Part shown: piece by piece, positions 24,501 to 33,300 of the stretch
Position numbering within the stretch: the stretch's first letter is position 1
Layout: the number at the start of each line of letters is the position of its first letter
NCBI GenBank assembly: GCA_947184155.2
Contig: CAMXCT020003391.1
Location: 188,542-252,541 of the forward strand
Direction: 5' to 3'
Length of the DNA: 64,000 nt
DNA from: Cladocopium goreaui
Taxonomy: Eukaryota; Sar; Dinophyceae; Suessiales; Symbiodiniaceae
The notes under the pieces: model-generated
Database searches by the model: none
Seen by the model: only the letters and a program-made list of their open reading frames with translations
Told to the model about the DNA's origin: nothing
Made by a program: the position numbers and the translations under genes

Positions 24501-25932
24501 GGGTCATCACTGGCTGTAGATATTGATGGTGTAAAACTCACAACCTTTCCGAATTGCGAAAAGCGACGGGGCAGCTTCACCTGGCCCTTGTTTTGATGAT
24601 GACTTCAGTGATCACGTGATGCCCCAACACGAACCTCGGACAAGGAATCTGGTGGTGTGGTCCTATTCTTACAACTACCGGCACTCCAAGGACTTTATCT
24701 CCAAATATGGTGGGGGAAGTGTGGTCAATATTAGTATGTATCATATACATGTACCGTTCATACAAACCCATCATGTGATCACTAGCTTACCAGAACATAC
24801 TGGAAGAAACGGCTCCAACATTGACCCGGTGCTACAGTGCTACAGCAACTTGGAAGCTTGACTCGCAGTGGGAGGATTTGGAAGTTGTCAATTGTGTCAA
24901 CTCTGCTTGGAAACATCCAGGCCTTCTTCTCATTTGCTTCTTGGTGTTTTATGAAGCCCATGTTGTTGGTACAGCCCTTTACAGATTTTACAAGGTTGAT
25001 TGAAATAAACGTTCATTGATAGTATTTTTCCCCCACATTCACAGAAAACGCGGGGTTTAGATCCACTCTCGGAATCCATTCTCCGCAGTTTTGCTGGTTT
25101 TATCCTCATGTGTCCATCTAAGATGTAATTATCAGTTGATTATAACTACCAACATTAAAGATCATGAAACGTATGAAGAAATGCAATTTATTGTTAAACC
25201 ATCAGAGAAAAACCCATGGTTGATTCTTACAGGAGAGTGTGAAGGTGCATTTGAAGGAGGCTTCCAAGCCTGACGAGCGCTGTGCCCCTTGGTTTTTTGA
25301 TGCGCAAAGGAGTTGATCGGTCTTGGGGATGGATCAACATAGATGCTATTTTTAGTATTATTTTTAGTATTATTTTTTAGTACTATATATATATGAATAT
25401 ATGATATGTATATATATATATACATTATTACAAATAAATAAATAAATAAATAAATGAATGAATGAATAAATATCAATAAATAAATATATATATATATAAT
25501 ATTGTAGATCATATTTTGGGGATTTTTGGGAGACCATCCATGTGACTACCAGGTTACCAGCTATGTGTGAACGGAAGGGTATCAGGATTTTGACCCGTAG
25601 TGGTTTATCCGTACAGTCGAAGGCCTTGCTTCGACACTTCCTGAATGCATGGCAGTGTAAATCCCAGATTTGAAGCACCCCGGTAGGAAAAAAGAGTGAG
25701 AATCCACCAAAAAGGATTAGTGATAAACATCTTTCCGCATGACCAAACGCTGCGTGTGCTATAGTTTCCTGGGATGTATGTAAATGTGGTCCCATTTCAC
25801 CATCGACGTGCTGAGGTGTCCTACACTCACGACAGGGACTTCGGCCGCTACAAAGCTTGGCCACCGGGCAAGAAGGAGCGCTTCATGGGCAGAGGCTGGT
25901 GTCCTCCCCGGGGCAAGGAATACGATGCCTAG
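12542..25932 (+). CDS. 2-oxoglutarate/Fe(II) dioxygenase, prolyl-4-hydroxylase-like, multi-exon (copia in an intron)
   Basis: Assembled by splice phase, the exons are: about 12,560-12,647 (ARRPNSMNNYG), 22,444-22,464 (IILNEIG), 22,876-22,950 (LEPMIFDLQ, ending LFPMEG), 23,045-23,081 (LESHHSFTI), a possible 8-nt microexon 23,408-23,415, 23,566-23,614 (HLDVHTDDSDVT), 23,915-24,022 (FNVNIFGNYTGAPLVFCG), 24,249-24,317 (HRGRHRHGAEDITGGE), 24,645-about 24,690 (NLVVWSYSYNYR) and 25,816-25,932 (THDRDFGRY, ending KEYDA, stop TAG). H-T-D at 23,592-23,600 matches the iron-binding HxD. RHRHGAED supplies the distal His region, and GER/NLVVW matches the substrate-binding end of the PKHD/OGFOD2-like family. 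Such enzymes hydroxylate proteins or other substrates; the substrate here is unknown. Six reconstructed introns start with GC and two with GA. All acceptors fit AG|G. Exons between 24,690 and 25,816 are unresolved. Confidence 0.75.
12711..12715. repeat. Target-site duplication, left copy
   Basis: ATAGG immediately before the 5' LTR. The same five bases follow the 3' LTR at 22,372-22,376. Confidence 0.9.
12716..12877 (+). repeat. 5' LTR, 162 bp
   Basis: Begins TGTGAGTGCTAC and ends CACTCCGCA, with canonical TG...CA ends. It is identical to 22,210-22,371. A 162-bp LTR is short for copia elements. Confidence 0.97.
12878..12891 (+). promoter_or_regulatory. Putative primer-binding site
   Basis: TTGGTAGCGGAGC directly follows the 5' LTR and resembles the TGGTA.C.GAGC class used by many copia elements that prime from initiator tRNA-Met. 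It overlaps a small GGAGC/GCTCC hairpin just before the start codon. The priming tRNA is inference. Confidence 0.6.
12900..22190 (+). CDS. Copia Gag-Pol polyprotein with methyltransferase-like insert (3,096 aa)
   Basis: The start is the ATG at 12,900; an upstream in-frame TTG overlaps the primer site and is less likely. Residue numbers count from that Met. A basic, Pro/Glu-rich N terminus contains a zinc-ribbon-like CX2C-X10-CX2C pair near 275-292. Residues 500-690 form the Gag core. A zinc knuckle (CX2CX4HX6C) spans 827-842. A second C/H/C/C cluster at 1137-1160 precedes the aspartic protease motif LDTG (D1194). Residues about 1504-1727 resemble a C5-cytosine methyltransferase. Integrase has H1809...C1842/C1845 and the triad D1873, D1932, E1967. 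Reverse transcriptase has D2638 and HVDD (D2733/D2734). RNase H has D2892, E2944, D2989, D3038. No stop or frameshift interrupts the frame, so the element could be autonomous. It encodes everything for reverse transcription and integration of its own RNA. Confidence 0.97.
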   Translation: MTGEAAAPSTGADAPVAGPREEAATSEAAAPPPVSEADWSEENSSDSHCREARERKDEPRSREAESPDRERGSASHRGRSPRRKGKNKDKGSKGQERSGSQKGKKGEKGKGSKSRSHSKGKGNKSRSKSKGKGKYTARDVEDIVRKAVDTAIRKDREAREETYQPGWYPSEGGEWYFWDGSQWHDEEWEEWQGRNRPKEPDAPEPRKPPEPPKPPLPKPLNKPEAKKRPVEGAATPGPSRPVRREAEPPKKAEASASRPVPKEWTVYPRDGDLVCGRCRRALPQGEFGCKACGKEVADLARQREQRLKPKDEEPAAPPPPTSSGKKSNKAPKREAQPAKKQKAAPPPPGDDGDDGGEDSEGSYTYESYYSDEGEGEQEQAEESRRTSDPTISVTDRSEPRRRQERPPPRPRREERPANDRPRPVDERQRPPENRRRPERGQRPRVERAVRGGGGDPPGDDDPEDDTDQTSTARTSEIRALLQQSAKPGDRSKPSLSQVRIETFRGNRVHYKDWKKIIEAQRALYRLEDSEMAMLIYLSCQGEPRQILNQLEVQEMQEPGGLNRMLKLLDESFGARADERFEERQEAYNAYRRAPGQSMAAYISTIKRLRSEYLKEDPDTKLSDKSFAQRLLSRAALTKRERMDIFYSAGGVYNSAEIEKVLRFRCQNIHLDEKKPSGERPYKLTDNQGRSATKKKNFVRRSDRTRPHRASHHSSHLAEPVEPNEQDDRYEYEDEDEEDADNEDLEQEAMLAEENEEPEDYDEEEDWDDEEYDEEALKEAYAAGWRAKSKTADSRKGRGYHQAKSKGQGKGKQPDRRKAEDRKKNSQCASCKQYGHWHGDAVCPNVISGKDPPRSTGSASQGGTHYTTSQEGDPADRKSEGSGGTRVHRVNWTFPVNSVDGWDLLQNYDTEESEEDDDGHAPENYLGFSAGRQVEPRQSNEKTKKYRMALKTVLEALIEEETEESMKTRLRKKEYKSAREEEARQFSAAPDKRNCDGLKPMEVDLNPQEILRILPHLSREEKKSLYKALRKDAELFAADNVPREEEQDKLARPDKRSGYSSQPRPKARPKEAASSASAAASSSMHPPAPKEEEKIPEAVRKKRLKQFRQQLYENSLDKNGRVRLSEASDIPDHNQDACPHEMNHLRWGANSSAHWATCKKCGLKKVLYYSMEHGALVADPEVWMINGGAMHVILDTGCRTAVAGSQWHETFQDHLRKRGLHFFEVEHTEVFRFGAGEPVMSTRAFVYPVVLGESQQPSWLRLAEVANTRTDHRVAQCPALVGPSEMARWGVEMNFGSGQTVVAGHSSQTQLSETRHPVLKILGEAPKEAWQTPQLEQLKERLIKDPFSLALLQAALEEESDSSSTTAVVPKEESPDETEEFALWQSHLEDEAISCLDFIPQEALINVAAPPREDEPSDGSFSEGESETSHGSGPDVQSTESESSDEERDYSEILASDLPGETEILNKGQRRRLLDATQKVSDAAETEATTRKSRRSSVAAPRKPGPWRLVEIFTWTCMLTKLACEGGWSTYEPITLDSGWNLEHKCDRDRAFKYLEEIDPDAIAIAWPCGPWSILQNANGRTALQRRALQLRRIKARRTLLKFVKEVTLWQRRRGRIVIGENPQLSGAWRTPEIEEAFSGTAQIDFDQCMLGLRHPISGVPMRKRTRMRGDPVALEYIQKAQCDGTHEHHPIEGGFRHPDGHWMSVSSWAGGYAKPLCKALLKGFEKRLSQPSQVYMAGEEEDEVPEIMDGQEAVDEEEDIEDELEKEFEREYKEEERFPEHDPDAEEHLEDEERHPVNAEVRKAVEFAHRQLGHPSTSTLLRMLKLSGANADAVRYAKKWKCSVCEARRAPRHPQAATASTRPFGFNRTVQIDVKYAWDARGKKYAALSLLDTGSGKHDAHMIKTRRSDYIASKILRKWIMPYGTPQCFVHDQGGEFEGAFVALLEQFSISSRVTGAHSPWQLGVAERHGGLLGQALQAIVDEHGIEGYRQMKEALSCACMAKNATVTRDGFTPNQRVFGSECRWPSLAEENPGLSYLESLDTETEAARAHRMRITARVALVRQDVQDKMRRAILRKPAVSQGPFVPGCQVYFWVPTQRARYKPGGTWRGPATVLVKEATKRYFISWRGRLLLVSEENLRLGTKDELALNEPVREEVVELQGVLRDPMRSNTYQDLRSSKPPPRRPRRRKPAAPDTEERKAARKMLRGSKAVSRLLKQGGLHPRVAPRKRKQAEPGRKGDSKKAATAEPMREEPGEPAQAAPDEETEEVEKNEEAARSISYEPSILDDTEAPGRMEVEPHEVPVPEDHDLDSVQEAARQEWDQLGEERRRRFLMDDVPLSIKKRMAAEEETLPNKRQRINASWIVQAMAAASEGGPSNEWVSRYELEVLRKLTGLPVSAARIHRQPRKKLMRPPKLVSRSRLSILIGEDPKDAYVVEENEQDVRKNPRRKAGFYWRGMTMLIRNSKAAGKLHATYIELPTGIYKAFLTEQERCSFETLWTEEIKDILVQEVMLLRLRQNGKELDPKWFNQEEQAAFRESDRKEWQQWIDNKVVRKVTREEEKTVPKHQVFKAPLRMVRVNKAQSAALPLIAKSRLVVPGHRDPGLGQFRTDAPTTSPVATRMAKGISQARGWTTWAFDITTAFLSGEATERRIFVRAPQEGLPTTEGMGTISGGELLQILKSAYGLTEAPRLWYLKAIKSLAKTPLQELSIAKATFAAADSTGTWAILCLHVDDGLLMGAADDPRFKALKEQINGIFNIKAWQQIPMTFLGVEMKMDGDVLIDSMRTYIEEIKVPEMIKQSADIMLSPEDLTKYRQLVMRLRWPAQQVMPHVLYEISKLAQRVSGATYQDFQDAVKLHQKILNEAASGRASLKYPKLDLKNGERPCMVSYFDASLGKEKDGKSQVGNVHFMTSEDALHGPRPAIAIDFNTTKSTRVVRSSMAAESASLSVAIDRHLYNRLLLQMLWDGPFRLSADWRKELKVKGYVVTDAKSLYDHLQTTGQIPAERQTMLDLMVARDFLEQDMFVLKWVPTHRQYADGLTKSMRNLLWEEFCQSQRLSLKETPKEAALEAHRQRLRKEQRQRRKEKFAVNRQAQK
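22191..22209 (+). promoter_or_regulatory. Putative polypurine-tract position (weak)
   Basis: The 19 bases between the polyprotein stop and the 3' LTR should carry the plus-strand primer, but only TTTTAGGGAT is modestly purine-rich. The tract is therefore unusual or very short. Confidence 0.35.
22210..22371 (+). repeat. 3' LTR, 162 bp
   Basis: Identical to the 5' LTR and flanked on its right by ATAGG. Confidence 0.97.
22372..22376. repeat. Target-site duplication, right copy
   Basis: ATAGG, matching 12,711-12,715. Confidence 0.9.
24117..24203. mobile_element. MITE-like element, family 2
   Basis: Short element with inverted ends ATGGGTCAA and TTTGACCCAT and the internal motif GGATGAACATCCAT. 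It is nearly the same as 54,249-54,339 and lies in a dioxygenase intron. No coding capacity. Confidence 0.6.
24385..24494. mobile_element. MITE family 1, copy 1 (110 bp)
   Basis: Inverted ends CCCTCTGGTAAA and AATTACCAGAGGG are flanked by TA on both sides. The interior is also largely palindromic. Family members lie at 49,190, 56,271 and 61,617. The TA flanks suggest mobilisation by a Tc1/mariner-type transposase (inference). Confidence 0.8.
25370..25505. repeat. (TA)n/(AAAT)n microsatellite
   Basis: TA runs followed by AAATAAAT and GAAT units, inside an intron of the dioxygenase gene. Confidence 0.9.
25549..25592. repeat. Partial MITE family 2 end
   Basis: Contains ACCAGCTAT and GGGTATCAGGATTTTGACCC, similar to the right half of the 24.1-kb and 54.2-kb elements. 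Confidence 0.35.
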
Positions 25933-26509
25933 CTGCGATGATGGGATGGGGATCCCATCAATCCGGTATCCTACCTTCATATTCCAGGTATTGGCAGGAT
26001 GGGGATTCAAGTGTAACTTGATTACAGTACTCAGTATATCTCAGTATCAAGAGGGATTCATGGGTTTGGGTGACCCCACTATCCAACAGATTGACAGATT
26101 GGGTGTTGGGATCCCATCGACCGTGGCACTAGTGCGGTGCACATTAGCGCAATTCATTTCGAAGCTTGGCTTCGAAACAATCCACTGGGAATTCCGGAAG
26201 TGGAATGTATTTCAATTATTTTCAAACATTTTCAATCAACAAAATAGTGGAACAACTACCTGGATCTGAAACCGCCTAGGATGGCTTCATTCCTGATGTG
26301 CCTGACGACCAGCTGCCTCACAGATCCAAAAGAGGTGGGAAATCACAAGCAACATTGGAGATATGATCACGAAAAGAGGGGTATGCACACATACATGGTG
26401 TATATATATATATACGTATCTCTCTCTATAAAATAATATATATAATATAATATATATATAATATAATATATATAATATATATATATAGACATATCAAAAT
26501 CAACAAACA
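25933..26509. other. Spacer after the dioxygenase gene
   Basis: Unique sequence with no recognised motif. 26,398-26,488 is a TA-rich microsatellite. Confidence 0.4.
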
Positions 26510-26690
26510 TATCTATTGAAACAAGACAGATAGGAAAACAAGTGCAAGTTGGCTTGTTTGCTGTACTCGGAGATGTGCTTTCAATCACAAAGCAACTATT
26601 GCTGCTCGCAAGGAGGACAACCGCAACAATGACGCTCCTTGGCGAGAAGTTTCTGCAAACAAGCATCCTTTGGTCAGTAGAGACCTTCTA
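26510..26690 (+). CDS. Candidate exon, hydrophobic helical segment
   Basis: One forward frame reads continuously with a helical, Leu-rich composition (VGLFAVLGDVLSITKQ), compatible with an exon. The minus strand is also open across it. Product unknown; no neighbouring exon could be linked to it. Confidence 0.25.
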
Positions 26691-27629
26691 GCTGGACACA
26701 CTTTTCTGTCCGGTGCTGCAAAAACACACTTTCATTTTTTGGACTTTCTAGCCTTGACTCCAACGCCGCCCCTGCTGTCCTGCTCTGGTCAGGTTAAGTG
26801 GTGTGGATGACCTATGTTGCCATCAAATGCACCAACAGACAACAGCTGTGATTTCCTTAAAACATACCACCAGTGCAGGAGCATCAAGCACACTACTGAT
26901 TGGAAGATTTTTCACAACAGGTCAAACAATTATTAGACTCAACATATACTAGGGCTTTTTTTGTGCTATCATGTAGCTTGACTGCAATACAGCAGGCATT
27001 AAGTGAAACAATTTACATCAACTGTTGGTGAGATAACAACATCTCGGCAGCGCCACATGACCCGAAGGCAGCTCAGCTGGAAAAGCTGTTGTTTTTGTTG
27101 GGATGGAGGTAGAGTTGTTGATGGTCAGGATAGGTGTTCTCAAAGGAACTATAGAACCCTACGGAAACCACAAAAATCAGGGAACGACGATGGCGTGGAA
27201 GTTTGTCAGTTCCGAAGGATTCCTGAGCGATCACGGAGAGTGAGGTCTGGGTTGTAACCTGGCCACATCCACGCTGAGGCACTGCTTGGTGACGTTGAGC
27301 AGAGCACGTTGATGAAGACCTGCAGATGGCTGAAATCATTAGAAGGGACAGGAAATCTCGCACCACTTGAGATGGATTCACTTGAACTTTGGGTGTGAAA
27401 GAGGCTTATGGAAACTATTGTCCTCCAGGAAGGACAATGTAAAGTGGTTGCTTGGTTTTTAGCCTCAAAAAATCAGTCATTTTATGTGATGGAAGTTGCG
27501 ACCTTGGCTCATGTCTGGGTAGGGTCCCCGGGTAACTTGTCAGGATTCTATTGAGGAAGTACAAGCGCCAAAAAGAAATACTTGAGTTGTCTGAAAATAC
27601 GGTACCCCTCAATTCACTGGTTGAACACA
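26691..27629. other. No recognised gene
   Basis: Unique sequence between a possible exon and the large microsatellite. Short open frames on both strands lack motifs. Confidence 0.35.
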
Positions 27630-29665
27630 CACATATACATACATACATACATACATACATACATACATACATACATACATACATACATACATACATACAT
27701 ACATACATACATACATACATACATACATACATACATACATACTACATACATACATACATACATACATACATACATACATACATACATACATACATACATA
27801 CATACATACATACATACATACATACATACATACATACCAACCATACATACCAACCATACATACCAACCATACATACCAACCATACATACCAACCATACAT
27901 ACCAACCATACCAACCATACCAACCATACCAACCATACCAACCATACCAACCATACCAACCATACCAACCATACCAACCATACCAACCATACCAACCATA
28001 CCAACCATACCAACCATACCAACCATACATACAATACATACAATACATACAATACATACAATACATACAATACATACAATACATACAATACATACAATAC
28101 ATACAATACATACAATACATACAATACAACACTATACAATGCAGTACAGTACAATACAATACATACAATACATACAATACAACACTATAAAATGCAATAC
28201 AGTACAATACAATACAATACATACAATACATACAATACATACAATACATACAATACATACAATACAACACTATACAATGCAATACAGTACAGTACAATAC
28301 AATACATACAATACATACAATACAACACTATACAATGCAATACAGTACAATACAATACAATACATACAATACATACAATACATACCATACCATACCATAC
28401 AATTCAATACAATACAATACAAACAATACAAACAATACACACAATACATACAATGCATACAATGCATACAATACATACATTACATACATTACATACATTA
28501 CCTACATTACATCGATTACTTCCATTACATCCATTACATCCATTACATCCATTACATCCATTACATATATTACATATATTACATATATTACATCCATTAC
28601 ATACATTACATACATTACATACATCACATACATCACATCCATTATTCCATGCATTACATCCATTACATCCATTACATACATCACATACATTACGTACATT
28701 ACATACATTATTTACATTACATACATTAAATACATTACACATATTACATACATTACATTGATTATATACATTACATTCATTACATACATAGAGACATAGA
28801 GACATACAGACACACAGACACACAGACACATATACACACATACACACACATACATACGTACGTACGTACATACATACATACAGACAGACAGACAGACAGA
28901 CATACATACACACACATACACACATACACACACACATACACACACACATACACGCACACACATACACATACAAAACATACATAACATCCATAACATCCAT
29001 AACACCCACAAAATCCATAACATCCATGACATCCATAACATCCATAACGTCCATAACATCCATAACATCCATAACATCCATAGCATCCATAACATACATA
29101 ACATACATAACATACATGATATACATGACATGCAGAACACACACATAACACACATAACACACATAACACATATAACACACATAACACACATGAGATGACA
29201 GAACAGTACAGAACATTACATAACATTACATAACATTACATAACATTACATAACATTACATAACATTACATAACATTACATAACATTACATAACATACAT
29301 AACATACACACAATACATACAATACATACAATACAATACATACAATACATAACATTACATAACATACATAACATACACACAATACATACAATACATACAA
29401 TACATAACATTAACATAGCATACACAACATACACAAAATACATACAATACATACAATACATACAATCAAGACAATCAATATAATTATTAATACAATCAAT
29501 ACAATACATACAATACATACAATCATCCATCCATTCATGCATGCATGCATGCGTGCGTGCGTGCGTGCATGCATACATGCATACATGCATACATGCATAC
29601 ATGCATACATGCATACATGCATACATGCATACATGCATGCATACATATATATATATAGATATACA
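27630..29665. repeat. 2-kb compound microsatellite, (ACAT)n-derived
   Basis: Successive homogeneous blocks: (ACAT)n to about 27,836; CAACCATACATAC then (AACCATACC)n to about 28,026; (AATACATAC)n with an inserted AACACTATACAATGC unit repeated four times to about 28,380; CATTACATAC and CATCCATTA blocks; (ACAC/ACAT) and (CAGA)n; ACATCCATA blocks; (ACATTACATA)n; and (GCATACAT)n to 29,650. The plus strand is consistently A/C-rich. All long open frames here are artefacts. Confidence 0.97.
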
Positions 29666-30370
29666 TACACATCCCATTTCAATGGCGAAGGAATACCGCA
29701 TTTTCAAACACACTCATTTCAGAACTGCCGTCCTGCCTGTCTTCATTTGTGTCCTGCCTGCTGATGGCGCAGCGACCTTGAAGGTCCGACCAGCCGTGCT
29801 GGAGCCATGACAGCTGTTTGCAGTGGAGCCATGTATGATATAATCGTATAGTAAGTTCGGCCAATCATAGCTGGGTGGCTTCAACCATTTTGGAATGACG
29901 ATTGCAAGCGACCGGGAGATTTTTGAGGTTTGGGCAGGGAATCTCAACTCCAGCACATCAGCTGCTCTGAATTACCATTTAAAGCGTTCCGCAGACGAGC
30001 CCTGGGTTTCCGGGCTTCCCCTTAGCACAGCCGAAGCAGGGAAAAATGACTTGGCTCGGCCAAAGGGGACAGGGGAAGGTCTGCCAAAAACTTGCTGAAC
30101 CTTGGCTTCGGCGCTTCTTAGAGAAAAAACATGCTGACCCACTTGCCAAAAGGGACCGGAGGATAGTAGATGTAGAGATGCACCCAGTCCATCCCAGTCC
30201 ATAGACCTCTCAGCTTCCACCTTGGCAGGGGGCCAATTGAGGACATCAATCAATGGGGAAGATGACTCAAAGATCAATCTCAGAACAATAGATCCTGTTT
30301 GGATTTGCCTGATTGACAACGGTTAAAATGTCTACAGCAACAAGGTGTCAGTAGTTCGCTCAGTTTAGTC
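29666..30370. other. Unrecognised region upstream of TPR copy B exons
   Basis: Balanced-GC sequence with short open frames on both strands. No TPR block equivalent to those of the 5' half was found here. Confidence 0.35.
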
Positions 30371-30374
30371 CGCT

Positions 30375-33300
30375 CTGGCCTTAAGGCCCTGTATCGGAGA
30401 GCCCTTGCGCGGAAAGAGCCCGGAGCGCCAAGACATTTCCAAGGCTAGAGGTCGGCAGTCAAGGTTTTGGATGGTTTCAAAGCACCAATCGGACTTTCTA
30501 CTATGAAATTACGCACAGATTAATCACATATTAATATGTGTATATTATATATACACATACTTACATATATACACGGACCTGCAGATAATATGTGTATATA
30601 TATATACTGTGTACATACAGTATATACGCTTACACATGTACATACTATCTACACACATACGCATACATATAGATGAACGCTCAGAGTACACCTTCAATCC
30701 AACAAAAGTCGCAGTACTGGATAGCTCCACCATCGTTTAGTTGACAGCCCAGGCTGGAAAAGTTTCAGTCCGCCCTGGAGGATGCGAACCAGCTTCTGCC
30801 AAAGCTGGACTGGGCGCATCACGCAGTGACGGGCTTTCTTTTTGCAACTGATTGTGCCAGCTTCATGAAGGCAGCCAAGGAATTGACAATTTACCCTGAA
30901 CAACCAAGTAGTTGGCATGGCGAAAGACAGCTTGCACGGGATAGCTGTGGCGAATTCTAGCACGAAATCACTACCATGCTCAGCATCAAAATGAATTTGG
31001 CTTTTCTAACCCTTGACAAAAGGTGCGTGGTCGTGTTGGGTCAGCAGGATGCTCAAAACAACGCTGCAGCCACAAAACTGAAAGAAGAGTTGGAGTTCGG
31101 GGGCCTTGATTTGGGAGACCTGAACACTTGCAAGTGTCCATAAAGGGTCCATCACGGGTCCATGACGCGTTCATAGGGGTGTAGGCCGATCCCAAACAGG
31201 GAGGTGGAGTATCGCTGACATGTATGTGGAGCCAATTCTTGGCAGTGAACTCTTGACCCTGCGGGAACACATTTCGAGGCTTTTTTAATTGTGGAATTAA
31301 CGTGTTTGCCCAAAGCCATCCATGATCGCTTTTTGAGCGAATTTTAGAGCAGAATTCTCAAACCTTGAGAACATCTTGGGCATGGCCAGAGACGGTGTGT
31401 GGCAAGCCTCATTTTCCTGCTGACTGTCCGAGGTCAAAAATTCGCAGTGCCGCTGCTGTGAATGGCACTGACACTGCTAAGGCGTGCCACACTGCAGTGG
31501 CACTGGTTGCCATAAACCATCCCATGAACCAACCATTTTGGGTTGATTATGTTGGTTGTACATCACAAATAGGTGTGTATATAATTGTATAATATTGTAT
31601 ATATAATTATATATACATATATATATATATATTATACCAGTAGTACCCGCACGAGGCGGGGCGGAAGTTGCCTTAGAAATATATAAGACCTTTCTCATCT
31701 ATAGAACATGCATGCGCCGTGCGCCAGCCAGGCCCGTGCGTGCGTGCATTCTGCGAAAGTGGTGTCCTGTTTCACATGTCACATTTGAAGCTCCACTTCG
31801 CACTTCACACCTCACACTCCACACTTCACACTGCACTCTTTACGCCCCACACTTCGCACTGCACTCTTCACACTCTACACTTCATCTCACCTGAGCTCTT
31901 CTCACCCTATCCCAGCTCATCTCTTCTCATCTCATCTCTTCTCATATGTCATCTAAGCTTTCATGAATCACTTCCCAGCACCACTTCGACTCGAGAACTT
32001 GCATGCGCCGTGCGCCAGCCAGGCCCGTGCGTGCGTGCTTTGTGCGAAGCTGTTACAGATGTAAAGTCTCACACCAAAGTCTCACACCACCCTTCATTAA
32101 GTGTATTCTTATGTGATGTAAAGTCTCACACCACCCTTCATTGAGTTTATTGTTTACAGGTAAAAGTCATCCATAACTCGGAAGATTGCTTCCCAACTAT
32201 ATATATATTACATTATATAATATATATATATATATATTATATAATTTAATATATATTATATATATTCAATATTACATATATATATATATCATATTATATA
32301 TATTCAAATATTTTATATTTTTATTTCAATTATATATATTATATTAAATATATTATGTTATATGTATATAATATATTTTTATATTTTTTATTTAAATTAT
32401 ATGTATATATATACATATTATATTATATACTATATATGTTTTATATTATATACATTATTTTTGAAATGATATATATATATATAATATGTATTTCGTATTT
32501 TATAAATATAATATATATTATATATATATATTTTTCTAAATATATATATATATATAATATATTATATTTTTAAATTATATATTTTATATATTGTATATAA
32601 GATATTTTTTTGTGTATATTATATATTATATATATTATACTATTAAAAATATATATTGTATATTATATATATATTATTTTCATTATATGTATATATATAT
32701 ATTATATCAATAGATATTGTATATATATTATATATATATAATATAAATTTCAATATTATATATTTTATATTTATTATATATATATATTATATTATTTATT
32801 ATTTTATATATTTATATTTATTTTTATAATATATACATATACTATATTATATTTCGTATAATATATATATATATATCATATTATATTATATATATGTTAT
32901 ATTTTACATAATGTATATATATATATTATATAATATATATTATATATTATAATGAATACTTATATGTATTATGAATATAATATATGGGTATATCCAATAA
33001 CAAACCTACCATTTGGGGATGATAGCCGCCTCTGCCGCGTCTTTTCCCATGTCGTTCCAGGGGAAGCCGGCATCCCCCTCACAGCCACCAGCAGGCCGTG
33101 AAGTGGAAGGGTGATTATTTTCATCAAAGATGTTTGAAAGGTATCTTGGTTCACTACCAATGATCGATTCTTGGCTTCCTACAACCGACTCCAGGTTTCA
33201 AACGGATGGAGATTGTGGAGGCCGAGGCCAGTGAAGATGAAAGTGAGGAGCAGGGCTGGGGTTATATAGGGGAACATGAGGTGTGTTGCAATGTTGGGGA

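Noticed and set aside
27551..29216. Long ORFs on both strands (up to 392 codons) of HTYI, YQPYQP or WLVWLV type
   Set aside because: They are translations of ACAT-derived microsatellite, open in several frames at once.
32355..32573. Tyr/Ile-rich ORF
   Set aside because: Product of AT-only simple sequence.
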